Shown here: piece after piece, positions 1 through 13,625 of the stretch
Numbering within the stretch: the first letter of the stretch is position 1
Layout of the letters: the number at the start of each line of letters is the position of its first letter
Assembly: GCA_021613535.1 (NCBI GenBank)
Contig: CP075496.1
Span: 5,332,001 to 5,396,000 of the forward strand
DNA: 64,000 bases
Reading direction: 5' to 3'
Source: Adineta vaga
Taxonomy: Eukaryota > Rotifera
The notes under the pieces: generated by a model
Database searches by the model: none
Seen by the model: the letters and a program-made list of their open reading frames with translations, nothing else
Told to the model about the DNA's origin: nothing
Position numbers and translations under genes: made by a program

Positions 1-2487
1 AAATGAATCTTCTTCGGGTTGGAAATGTTTATTTTTGTCTATTGATACTTTAGGAAAAATTCCTCATGGTCTTAAATTACACCCCGATCGTATTCATATG
101 GTTTATCCATTAGGATGCAATTTAGTTATTGAAAATTTACAAACACGACAACAAGAATTTCTTCTTGGACATAATAATAATATTTCATGTGTCACAATTT
201 CAAATAATGGCAAATATATTGCTTCAGGTCAAGTAACATTTATGGGTTTTAAAGTAAATTTTTCATCTCACTTCTGTTTTACTGTAAAAAAATGTATTTG
301 GTGAAATTCTTTTCTAGGCTGATATCATTGTTTGGGATTATGCAAATCGTGAACCATATGCTCGTCTTGTTTTACATAAAGTCAAAATTGAAGATTTAGT
401 TTTTTCAGCATCCGATCGTTTTTTGATTTCACTTGGTGGACAAGATGATGGTGCTATTATTGTTTGGAATATTGATACGAAAGAACCCGTATGTGGTAGT
501 CCAGCTCAACATAAAAGTGCGGGCATTACTTATTGCTTAGCTGCATCGAAAGAAGATGATTTACAATTTTATAGCGCTGGAAAGTAAGTCAAGAAATCGA
601 ATGATCGTCTTATATCATAAATATATTCCGAAATTTAGTGGTACTATTCGATTCTGGCAATTAGATGTAGCTAATCGAAAAATTCGAGCAACTGATATCA
701 ATACAGGTGTCATTAAACGTATTGTCAAATGTATGACTGTATGTAAATCAAACGTTTGAATTGATAGACAGAAAAAGAAGGCGTCTAATATTTGCTATCT
801 GTAGGTATCACCCGATGGTATACATCTCTATTGCGGAACAACAACAGGTGATATACTTATGATCTATATTCCGGCTACTCAATTTAAAACAATGGGACCT
901 GAAAAGAAAAAATATTCGATGGGTATTACGGCCATGCAAGCATTAGTGAATGGTGATGTTTTAATTGGAACAGGCGAAGGAAAAATTCATTTGACAGAAA
1001 AAGAAACATTCAAATCGTTAAAGTAGGCTTTAACCAAGATTAAAAAAATAAATTGTTAATCTTCGGTCTTTCATCGTAGATCTTTACAAGCATTGGGTGA
1101 AGTTACTTCATTGGCATTGAGAGGAGAAGGTCACATGGTATGTTATGTTCCTAATCACATTTAGTAATAAAATATACAGAAGATGGTTAAACTATTTTGA
1201 GAGTACCATACATTTTTCTAATTGGTACCATTACTTGAAACTTGCGATTGTTTTATGTAGATTTTTATTGGCACAGATCGATCACATATCTATAAAGTAA
1301 ACTATGGTGATTGGAAAATGGAATTAATTAATACATGTCATAATTCACCAATCAATGATGTTGCTTTTCCATTGTAAGTGTCGAATAATAATTCAAGAAT
1401 ATATGTATAAATCTCTCATTTTATTTCTCAGTGGTACTTCGGAGTTATTTGGTACATGTAGTTATCAAGATATTCGGTAAATGAGAAGAAAAATCCTTTT
1501 CAAATGTTACCATTTCCTCTAATTTTAGTATATGGCATGCACCAACTGGAAATGAATTATTACGAATTTCTCAAGCAAACAAAACATGTAATTCCCTTTG
1601 CTTTACTCGTGATGGCAAAATGATCGTTAGGTAATACAAAGATTTCATTGTATTTATGAAAAATGAACGTTTTTTTTATACATCTAGTGGTTGGGATGAT
1701 GGTCGTATTCGTGCATTTTATCCTGAATCAGGTCGTGAAATGTTTACTATCAATGATGCACATCATCGTGGTGTTACAGCCGTTGCTGTTACAAATGATT
1801 GCCGTCGTATAATTAGTGGCGGTGGTGAAGGTATGATTCGAGTTTGGCAAATCAATGCCAAGTCACAAGAACTATTAGCAACAATGAAAGAACATAAAAA
1901 TGCCGTTGTTTCGATTCGTATCAATAAATCTGATACAGAATGTGTTACAGCATCACTCGATGGTACTTGTATCATTTGGAATTTGAAGTAAGAAAAATGA
2001 TTATTGAATGTAACAAAGACTTTTTCGAATTTTCTTTTCAGACGTTTTGCTCGTAATCAAGTTCTATTTGAAAACACACTTTTTCAATGTGTTGCTTATC
2101 ATCCTGAAGAATATCATATTATTACAGGTGGTACTGATCGAAAAATTGGCTATTGGGAAGCAGCAAATGGTGCACAAATTCGAGAACTTGAAGCCTCAAA
2201 AAGTGGAACAATTAATGGCCTTGATATTGATAATGCGGGTAATTATTTTGTTACAGTTAGTGCCGACAAACTAGTGAAAGTAAGTCGAAAAACTTCAGTC
2301 GTATATGTATTTAAATATGAAAATTATTTAGTTATGGCGCTATAATGAAGGTGATGTCATTAGTGTTGGTATTGGTCATGGTAGCGAAGTGAAAAAAGTT
2401 AAAATCTGTCCTAATACTCAACACATTATCTCTGTTAGTGCAGATGGAAGTATCTTCCGTTGGAAATTTCCCACATCCACAGCGTAA
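1..2487 (+). CDS. CFAP52: CFAP52 (WDR16), cilia and flagella associated WD40 protein, 5' end outside window
   Basis: Twelve exons read: about 54-253 (frame open to base 2), 318-583, 639-738, 805-1022, 1080-1137, 1261-1373, 1432-1476, 1529-1630, 1688-1987, 2042-2279 and 2332-2487, with TAA at 2485-2487; all introns are GT..AG and keep frame. The joined product follows animal CFAP52 from near its N-terminus to its end. Landmarks are HPDRIHMVYPLG, IASGQVTFMGFK, GTIRFWQLD, YCGTTTGDI, RIISGGGEGMIRVWQ, TASLDGTCIIWNL and FQCVAYHPEEYHIITGGTDR. The family forms two WD40 propellers and is a microtubule inner protein of doublet microtubules in motile cilia. The first codons and start ATG lie left of the window; the first visible exon may begin after the TAG at 51-53. 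All WD segments look intact, so I see no sign of decay. Confidence 0.95.
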
Positions 2488-2599
2488 AGACAATTCAAAA
2501 GCAAAAAAAACGATTTTAAAAACCAATTTATAGACGATTTTTTTTCTATAAATGTATATGAAAAAAAAGCCGATTGAGAGAATTCTTATGTTCAATTAT

Positions 2600-3414
2600 C
2601 TAAGATATAACATTAACACGTCTTTTTCGTCTTCGTTGTCGTTTTTGTACTGATCCAATAGTTAATAAACGACAAATAATATCAATCAATAGAAGACATG
2701 CACAGAGAAGACCAAGAATCTAAGAGAAAGAATTCGATATTAGATTGAGATATAAGCAAAAGAGAGAAAATTTTACTGCAGCTGCACAAGCAGCACCTGT
2801 TTGTGCTTTCCGAAAACCATTTGGTGTCGATTGATAGGAGTTCGATATGTAATATTTACCGAATATTCCAATAAGCTTTAGTTCCCAAAAGACAGCTGAT
2901 GTCGATACGGCTAATATTGGAAGAAAGAGAAAGATGAAAATGATTGCAATCTAAATGAAACAAGAAGAATTAAATATATGACTGAAGAGAATACATACTA
3001 TTCGCGTAGTTATTTTCCAACTTTTTCGTCTACGTAAACCAATAAATACATGAACTAAATAAAATATGAACATAATCGTAAGACATGAGGCAAAAATAAT
3101 TATGGCTGCTGTTTTCACTGTATATGCTGATAATAATCTGTAATCATTGTTTGTCGAAGTTTGATTACATTGATTCCATATTGTAATATTTTCATTTACT
3201 ATCGATTCAGAACACAATTGAGAAATATAATCTGCTTGTTGTGCCCAACCAGTCGATGCAATTAATGCAGATATTATACCAAAGAGAAGACATATCAAGA
3301 AAAAGAAAAGAAAAAGAACTTATTGTTTGCGTAAAAGGTCGATTTATTTTACCATCATTAAGATTTCTAAAATTCCAAGGAATGATTTCCAATAGACTCG
3401 ATCACGACGATGAA
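2600..3414 (-). CDS. Four-transmembrane protein, claudin/PMP22-like topology
   Basis: Exons read on the minus strand: about 3315-2999, 2950-2777 and 2719-2600 (TAG at 2600-2602). The product has TM1 (LICLLFGIISALIAS), an extracellular loop with possible N-glycosylation sites (NIT, NQT) and a W-x-x-C pattern (IWNQC), TM2 (TAAIIIFASCLTIMFIFYL), a basic intracellular turn (GLRRRKSWK), TM3 (IAIIFIFLFLPILA), a second loop and TM4 (ILGLLCACLLLIDIICRLL). It ends in a very basic tail (QKRQRRRKRRVNVIS). W..W-x-x-C in loop 1 of a four-TM protein suggests the claudin/PMP22 superfamily, but the pattern is incomplete. The 5' end is unresolved: an exon starting at the ATG at 3412-3414 (MRIHRRDRVYW) is plausible, but its phase does not join cleanly to the next exon. 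Confidence 0.6.
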
Positions 3415-4020
3415 TTCGCATATTTGTAAACTAACTAAACCTTCTTAAACTTCAAAACAAATGATCTTCTACTCGTTGATGTTTCTCTCTTGAATATTAT
3501 TCAAATCAATTTATTAATTATCTATCATTATATATTCCTTTTATCTCTTTAATAACATTGCTTATCATCTTTTACATGAAAGGTATGTGTAGGTGAGATT
3601 AAAACAAATCATTAACCTAAATCAATTTGATTAAACTATTTTAAATACATCCGAAGATCGCATTTTGTTTATTAATTTTTTCAAGGCACAGCAGAACATT
3701 TTTATCTACATATATGTAGATACATGATCAATGAATCGTTATTTCGAGATATTTCGAAGGAATTCATTTAAAGAAATGATAATTAGTTTTGTTCTGTTCA
3801 AATTTTATCAATGTTATAAATAAACGATGTATACCTTTTGCCAATATAATTAAAAAATTAATCAAATGATCGTAAAATATGCACACACAAAAGAAGAAGA
3901 AAAAACAAACATGCAAAGCCAACATGATGTAAAATGCATCGTTTTTTTGTTTTGTAATCAGTTGAATTCGCTTATCAAGACAAAAAAAATAAATAAATGG
4001 ATTTATTTAACCGTTGTTTA
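3415..4020. other. AT-rich intergenic stretch, no gene seen
   Basis: About 600 bp between the start of the four-TM gene and the stop codon of PCYT2, both transcribed leftward. It should hold the promoter of the four-TM gene and the PCYT2 3' UTR. No open frame with convincing codon use, repeat or RNA gene was recognised. Confidence 0.5.
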
Positions 4021-6211
<2,191 letters not shown>

Positions 6212-6537
6212 ATCGTATTCTTCTTCAACTATGAATAAAATAAAGAATCATACCAAGTTAACAACTGCTATTTATATTATATATCTCTATTGCTAGACAA
6301 GCCACCGCCCCTTCGTTCTTTCGGCGCTCATTCGTTCTATTTCATACTATGAAAATCCTTCGGAATAGAGGTCGTTAGTTAGGTATTCATTAATTAAAAC
6401 CGATTGGATTAAGTATCAGCAGAAGGAGGTTACGATATTCAGTTATCCGTTGAACTGATTTTAAAAAAAAGTGAGGAAAAATTAGCATCATAGAAGTGGT
6501 TGATTAATTTAATATTTAAATAGCATTGATATATCAA
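6212..6537. promoter_or_regulatory. Divergent promoter region between PCYT2 and TDRD12-like gene
   Basis: About 330 bp separate the PCYT2 start (leftward) from the first ATG of the TDRD12-like gene (rightward). The segment near 6301-6340 is locally GC-richer than the surroundings and contains CCGCCCC, a GC-box-like string, which is rare in this AT-rich window. A shared promoter is inferred from position and this composition only. Confidence 0.4.
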
Positions 6538-9500
6538 ATGTCATCATCAAATATATGTGAACGATCTCTATGCCTTTTAAATTCGGATAATCTTCAATCA
6601 AGTGTACAACCTTGGCGAACGATTTCTGATGCACAATTTCATCACGATGTTTGGTATGAATATACAGTTTCAAAAATCCATGACAGATTATCTCAAATCT
6701 TCTTCTTTATCTAGTGCTCTCTATAACAATGCTAATATCAATCCAATTCAATCGATTCAAAGTGATTATCTACCAGCATTCATATCTTATGTTTGGTCAT
6801 TAGTACATCGTGGTTCTCATGTTTGGGCTGTTGATCATCCATCAGCAAGAGAAACAACACCAGTTAAATTTGTTTTGAAATATGATCTCTTAATCTGGGA
6901 TTTATTCTATCGTACAACAAGTAATTATCCAACATTAAATTCTGGTATTGTTTATCCTAAAGTATTAATACTTACACCTGATTGGTTTACTTGTGAAAAT
7001 ACATATAAACATTTATCAAATGTTCATTCAGATGTATTAAAACAAGTATCGATGTGTTGTATTTATGAAGGACAAAATCATGAAAATGAATTATATACAA
7101 AGTTTTTAACACAAGGTTGTGATCTTCTGATTGCTACACCAACTATAGTTCATGATTTAATACAAAAACGTCATATTCATTTTGAACAACTTCAAATGAT
7201 TGTTGTAAGTTTCAAATTCACATTGGCAATCAAGTGTAGATTTCTGAGAGTATTGTATTATCTAAGCAATGATCTTCGAGTTTAAATTGAGATTAAATTA
7301 TGACAGCTGCTGTCTTCTATCTTACGCTATATTTCGCTTCATTTAGTATGATCAATTTGATCTTCTTCTTCAAACTATGAAACCAATTGAAGAAATTTTA
7401 AATCTTCTTCAATTACATCGAACTCAAATAGATTCAATTCAACATTTTTTTCTCTCTCGTATTGTTAATCAACAAACAAAAGATTTTATTTTTCAATATT
7501 TTTCATCGAATTCAAATTATTATTATCTTTCATCATCGATGCTTGAAACTTATACCTATAAAAATTATTTTGTCTATTGTGAACCATGTCGAAATTGGTT
7601 TGAACGAAAAAATATTATCAAAGAAACATTAGATTTAGCATCTCGTCATCATAAAAAGGTTATTATGTGTGCCTATCAAACACGTCGTTTAGGTACAATG
7701 CAAAGTATTCTCAATGATCTTTCATTTCAATCAATTCTTATTCATTCACAATTACATCATGATGAAATTCAAGAATATATTCGTGAATGGCAAACAATCA
7801 ATGATCGTCCATTAATATTACTTATTCAAGATGAAATTTTGAATGATATAACTATTGATAATACAGATATTCTTATCCATCTCGATGTTCAACGATTGAT
7901 TTGGTATCAATCATTTCATCAACGTATGAAACTTCTTTATAAACGTTTTTTCAATGATAAAAATCTTAATCATATCCAAAAAACTCAGTTAACATCATTA
8001 AAATCAATTGATAATTTTTATCAATTAAATTCTTCATTAAACATTCCATTAGTTGTTATTCTTTGGCCTGGTGATTGTGCTCAAGTAACATATGATTTGA
8101 TTGATTATATCAAAAATTCTAGTTCATATTTACATCCATTAATTGAACGTTTAGCAAAGAATAATTGTCATGAATCTTTATTAGCAAAAGTCAATGTAGA
8201 ATTTTGTCCAACATTGAAAATGTTTGGTGAATGTTTGAATGAAAAGAAATTAAAACGTTGTCCATATCGACATCATTTTCATTCAGATGTTGATTCGATT
8301 GAACAACGAATTGATGAAATAAATGAAAATCAATTATCAAATACCTATGAATTATATTTACCTATTACAGGCGAAGTTGAATTACGTATTACACATATTA
8401 GTGATGGAAATCGTTTATGGGCTAATATTTTACGTTCAAGAAATGATATTAATCAAACATTAATAAAACTTTTTGATTATGATTTATTTTATCAACAAAT
8501 TCAAGATGCATTTGATCATGTCAAAATCGACCATTAAGTGAAATTGTACTAGGAGAAATTTACTTTTATAAAGATGAAAATAATACAATTCATCGAGTTT
8601 ATGTACATGAACAAGAACAAACTTATTTTCATATACGAAGAGCTGATTCGATTTTAAATCGACTTTTAAAAACATCAAATACAACAACAACAACAACAGT
8701 AATCAGTGATCAAGATACAAATAAACAATCATCAACTACCAATGAACAAAAGTAATTCGAATTAATCGATTTTATATGAAATATAATTATCCCCTTTTCT
8801 TAGTTTATCTATGATCACCATTGATCGTCCAACATTAACTGTCTTTAGTCTTGATACCGGCATAACATTTACATTAAAATCTAATGAACATCTCTATTCA
8901 ATTGAACCCGCTTCGTTAAAACATTATCCACCATTAGCAACAGAAATTATTCTATGTAATATTTATCCATTAGATAAAATCACCATGACATTTACACCAT
9001 TTACAATTGAAACATTACGTTCATTGACATTAAATGAAATATTTATGGGTCGAATTAAATTGGCAACACGTTCTTGTTTTTGGATTGATCCACTTGTTAA
9101 ACCAGTTCGTTTAACAGCATTGAAACGTATTGCATACGATAAACCTATACGAAAACAATTGATTCTATCGAAACTTGTTCAATCAAATGAAAATCATATG
9201 AACGTGCTCGAACGTTTAGCAATTGAAGTAAAACTTAATGATTCATTTATAACAAATAATCAACAAGAAATTCAAGAACCTATTGGATCATTAACAAATC
9301 TCGAAAAACAAGAAGAAGTAAAGGAAAAATCTACGTCAATAATCAAACTAGATGAACAACAAAATATCAATGAAGAAACAATTGAAGATTTTTCACCAAT
9401 ATTTAAACCATTTCTTAATCGAAATGGACAACTTATTATTAATCCTGTTGGTCGATCGAAACAATTCTTTTCAAAACATAATCAACAATCAGATTTCGAT

Positions 9501-11026
9501 TTTATAAAACCAATTTCATCAGAAAATGAAGAATTACCGACAGAGAAAACGACGAATAATTTTGATCGACATATGCCACTTGGTCGTGGTTATAAGATTA
9601 ATCCTGAACCATCATTATCGGACAGTATTCTCAAACGACCACAATCGATTTCAACAACAACAACGACAACAACTCATTTTCAAAGTTTAGATAACGTTCA
9701 ACAAACAGCGATTGAATCAACCGATTCATCAGTTACAACACCATCAGAAATTGGACCCACTAGAATGACAGAAATTCAGAGTAAAACTGAACAAATCAAA
9801 GAGGAAGAAGATGATCGTGCTGAAATATTTGAAGTAAGTGTTTAATTATCTAAGAAGGAGAATTCATCACTCTTGCAAACTTAAACTTCACTAGTGCTTG
9901 AAATTGTGACGAATATCATCAGTCATAAAATTGTTTTTGTTTTTCATTCATTTCGAAGGATACAGTTGAAACAATATCAAATGTCGAATCGACTGTTGTG
10001 CCAACGATACCTTTATGTGAATCAAAACCAGAAGAAACAGATGAGAATGATCAGATGATGTTTATTTTCGGTCCAAAATTATTCTCTCAACTGCGTCAAA
10101 TAAAAGATATGGAAGATGAACAACGTCGTCAGGCTGATTTTCCTGTTCAACGAAATCGTAATCGTTATACGAGAACTCATCATTCAAAACCAACTACTCA
10201 AGATAATAATAATCAAAATCGAGGTGATGAAAATAATGATACAAATGAACAACACATTCCTCCACCAAGTATGAATCGTTATGAACCATTTGTTGGCGAA
10301 CGTGGCCCATTAACACAAGAACAAATAAACTACAAACGAACACAACGTAAAACACGTTTATTTTGGGAACAAACTTCTCGAGATATTTATTTAACAATTG
10401 GTTTTTATAATGTTGATTCTACTCAAACACGTGTAGAATTCGAATCAAATTTAATTTCTTGTCACACACGTATTCGAACGTATGATCGTTTTGTTCGAAT
10501 CTATTTGGCACATGATATTGTACCTGAAAAAAGTCTTTTTCAAGTTCGTCGTTCGAATATTTTATTAACAATACGAAAAGCAAATGAAGGTGTTATGTGG
10601 ACAGTCTTATCCGATCGACCAGTTGAACCTAGACCAGATTTTTTCACTATTGAATATGGTTCTGATGATGAATCGGATACGGAAAAACGACGTCGAACTG
10701 TTAATCGTCAATGGGAACAAATACGTGATGATAAGCGTAAATCACAATTAACAACAACTCACAATGACGATGATGATAAATTTCTTCTTGATGATATGGA
10801 TGATGATGATCAACAACAAACACAAACCAACAAATTAAATTCTCTCAATGATGATAATGATGAAGATAAAAATCAAAAAGAACTAACTGATACTTCATCA
10901 GATTGTCATTCAACAGATTCGGATGATTGTTATTATGAAGATCAAGTACCAGCTAATCATATTCCAAGAGGTTATGATGAAGCCGATTATGATCATCGAT
11001 TTTATGGACAACAAATGCGATCTTAA
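6538..11026 (+). CDS. TDRD12: TDRD12-like protein: degenerate DEAD helicase, CCCH finger, Tudor, CS domain
   Basis: Domain order matches TDRD12 and the insect Yb group, which act in germline piRNA biogenesis. Exons: about 6538-7204, 7347-8751, 8804-9833 and 9959-11026. Readable parts are a RecA1-like region (VLILTPDW as motif Ia, LLIATPTIVHDLI as Ib), a RecA2-like region (KVIMCAYQTRRLGTMQ), a CCCH finger (CPTLKMFGEC..CPYRH), an extended Tudor domain (GEVELRITHISDGNRLWANIL onward, then DTGITFTLKSNEHLYSIEP), a disordered Q/E/T-rich linker, and a p23-like CS domain (DIYLTIGFYNVDS..FVRIYLAHDI..LTIRKANEGVMWTVL) with an acidic tail. The DEAD motif reads YDQF and no GKT Walker A is visible. No N-terminal Tudor domain was found. 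The frame breaks at about 8520 inside the Tudor region and possibly near 6690, where two frames overlap; the start (6538, or 6629 in the other frame) is therefore uncertain. Confidence 0.85.
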
Positions 11027-12926
11027 AAATTCTAGTCAGATATAAATTGTTACTGTTTTTTTTTCTATTGTGTTTAGTTTTCTTTTGTGATAGGATAAAG
11101 AAAAAAGAGATAATATATATGCATGTCTTGTCGAGATTTATCAGTTTGTTTGATTTCTAGATAAGGCTGATGAAAAATTGATCTTACGATTAAATAAAAA
11201 TGAAATTTTTATTAACAATTTTTAAAGAAATTGAAGAAAAAGAGAATATTTATATTATAGAGTATAAGACTTAATTTTACATGAATATAACAAGATTTTG
11301 TATCCGAAAAAGATGAGTTTTATTGTTACATGTATAATTATCTTTCGAGGGAATTGTAGAACAAAAGAAATGTAATTGTCTATTCAAATATCTTCCTGTT
11401 TTTCTTTTGCATTGCACTTTCAAAGACAAATTGAAATAGAAATGTCAGATTTTACTCTCCATTTCCGAAATTTTTTTACAAATTAACCTCGTTCTCGTTT
11501 ATAGTCATTTGCGATAGTGAAATTCTTCTTAGTTTATCAGCAATCAAAGACTTCATCTGGTCATTATGAACTTCATTTATCAAGCGTCATCATTTTCAAT
11601 AATAGTAATTTGAAACACCAAAAGTCAAATCTTTTCTTTCATCTATATCAATTCATGATCGCACACTCTCAAGTTTACTACCAAATTCTCTTTTTTTTGT
11701 ACATAATTGATTTGTAAATACGATATTCAAGAATATTCGCAAATATGTCGAATGTCTCGACGTTGTTATTAGATAAAAAAAGACAAGAGAAGAGAAAGAA
11801 ATTTTTTCTTCTTTTTTTTTCTTGTGTAATCCAAGCCATATAAGACATAAGAAAGGGAATATTTACGTCTTTATTTATTTCATCAATGTCATGTTCTTTT
11901 ATCGTTCGTACAGCAATGAAAGTCATGTGAGAATCACACGAATTTTTACATTTTTATATACGTTATTCGATTCCTCTTAGCACAAAAAATAGTTACTTGA
12001 TCGTATGTAGATTAAAAATTGAAATTTGTGTTGTAACGAGATCGTTTTCTTATTCTCTAATCTTTACTAATGATAAATAATGATCATTATTATCTATATT
12101 TATCTTGTTAGAAGTAAGTGAATAATAAAATTAATAATCATGTTTTTTTTTATTTCTAAGTATGTTAGAAAAATAAGTCTTTAGATGTTGTTCTTTTTCT
12201 TTCTTCTTCCTCTTCATTGAATAATGAAGATCATGCGAAATTAATGAAGAAAAATTGAGAAGATTCATGATGTCTTCATGTATTTGACTTTGATAAATTA
12301 ATTTCTAGTTAGTATTTTTTGTCAAAAGAACGAGAAGAAAATGTTATTTATATTATGCGTTATTTGCTCTTTCCATCGCAATTATGATCAAACTTTAGTG
12401 ACTAGTACAACACCTTCTTTCTTTCTATTGATAATCGAGTGAAGAAGATTGTATAAATGTCATTTCGTTTCATGCAAATTACAATAAACTATGTTTTGGT
12501 TGAAAGCATATGAGTATTATATTGAATAATATTTGTTATTGATAAAATCCTATTGATTTACTGAATAGATGATGGATGTAAGTAAGTGCTTTACTTTCCG
12601 TACTATCTCAAAATGTCAGTTATCATTTGTGATGAATAAATATAGTTCGTACTAAGTAATGAACATAATAACATCTTTCAAACGATCGATTTGAGAAATA
12701 TTTCAACTGGTAATCGATCAAGAGAATAAATTACCAGCAAATTTTGATGAATAGTAAAGGACAAGAAAAACGATCTTTCATCAATTATTGTATTGTTGAA
12801 ATGATCTCTATTTGTCTTTGTTATTATAATTTATAGGATAAGTATGTAAAGAATAGTCTCTAAGCTGAGAACAATCTATTCGAACAGCTGGGGAAAATGT
12901 GAGAAAAAGATTGTCAAGGTTCATTA

Positions 12927-13023
12927 TGACGTCGATAGTTCGATGAACAATGTACCACAAAAAAAGAAAGAAATTTTCCTATATGACGTCAATACATGTT
13001 GATGACATTGTTAGTCAATGTCA
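12927..13023. promoter_or_regulatory. Possible CRE-like cluster with inverted repeat
   Basis: TGACGTC occurs at 12927-12933 and the full CRE octamer TGACGTCA at 12984-12991. They are followed by a perfect inverted repeat: TGACATTG (13003-13010), loop TTAGT, CAATGTCA (13016-13023). CREB/ATF proteins bind TGACGTCA in animals; use here is inferred only. Confidence 0.3.
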
Positions 13024-13126
13024 ACTATCATTTTTCGATGATTACGTAAGTTATCGATTGACTAATTCCTTTTTCTTCTCTTTATTGTTATCTTTCTCTT
13101 TTGCAGGAAAAATCCGCAATTGATTT

Positions 13127-13130
<4 letters not shown>

Positions 13131-13170
<40 letters not shown>
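13131..13170. repeat. (AT)20 dinucleotide microsatellite
   Basis: Forty uninterrupted bases of AT repeat in noncoding DNA. It is the longest of several TA runs in the window; others are near 32173, 41283, 43510, 44740, 59275 and 61179. Confidence 0.95.
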
Positions 13171-13172
<2 letters not shown>

Positions 13173-13560
13173 TTTCTTTTTTTTATCTAGACGATCAGCA
13201 AATAAATAATTTTGGTAAGAATCTACTGACGACGATATAAGAAATATATAATTATTTCCGTTTGAAGAATTTGTAACGTTGGTTTTTAAGGTATTTTCTA
13301 AACGATTGATTTATAGATAGATCTTTTTCTCTCACTCTCTATCGTTTTAAACGAACGTGATACTTTGAATAAATGAGAGTTGTTTTCTTATTTTTCATAT
13401 CCGTTCCGAACTAGACGAACTCATCGATGTGTGTTACTATTTAACATCGGCGTCGAGACGAGTATGTAGGAAAGTAATCATTAATTTGAAGGAAAAAACG
13501 TCTTCTTTTAGTCTGTATATATACATTATTAAACTAGTTGTTGAGCCATTTCTCGACGCA

Positions 13561-13625
13561 CGATCAATTGATCGGCAATGTGTATATTTGAGAGTGAAAA
13601 TTCAACGAACGCGATCAATTGATCG
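13561..13625. repeat. Paired 14-bp palindromes
   Basis: CGATCAATTGATCG is a perfect palindrome and occurs at 13561-13574 and again at 13612-13625, 51 bp apart, each followed by G. The pair lies about 85-145 bp before the ATG/donor at 13707, so it may sit in a promoter or 5' UTR. Function unknown. Confidence 0.6.

Noticed and set aside
2951-3298. Using position 3298 as the start of the four-TM gene
   Set aside because: The codon there is TTG, not ATG; the hydrophobic frame continues upstream, so the exon begins at a splice acceptor.
6301-6340. Possible tRNA or snRNA in the GC-richer block before TDRD12
   Set aside because: No cloverleaf or B-box pattern could be drawn; it fits a promoter better.
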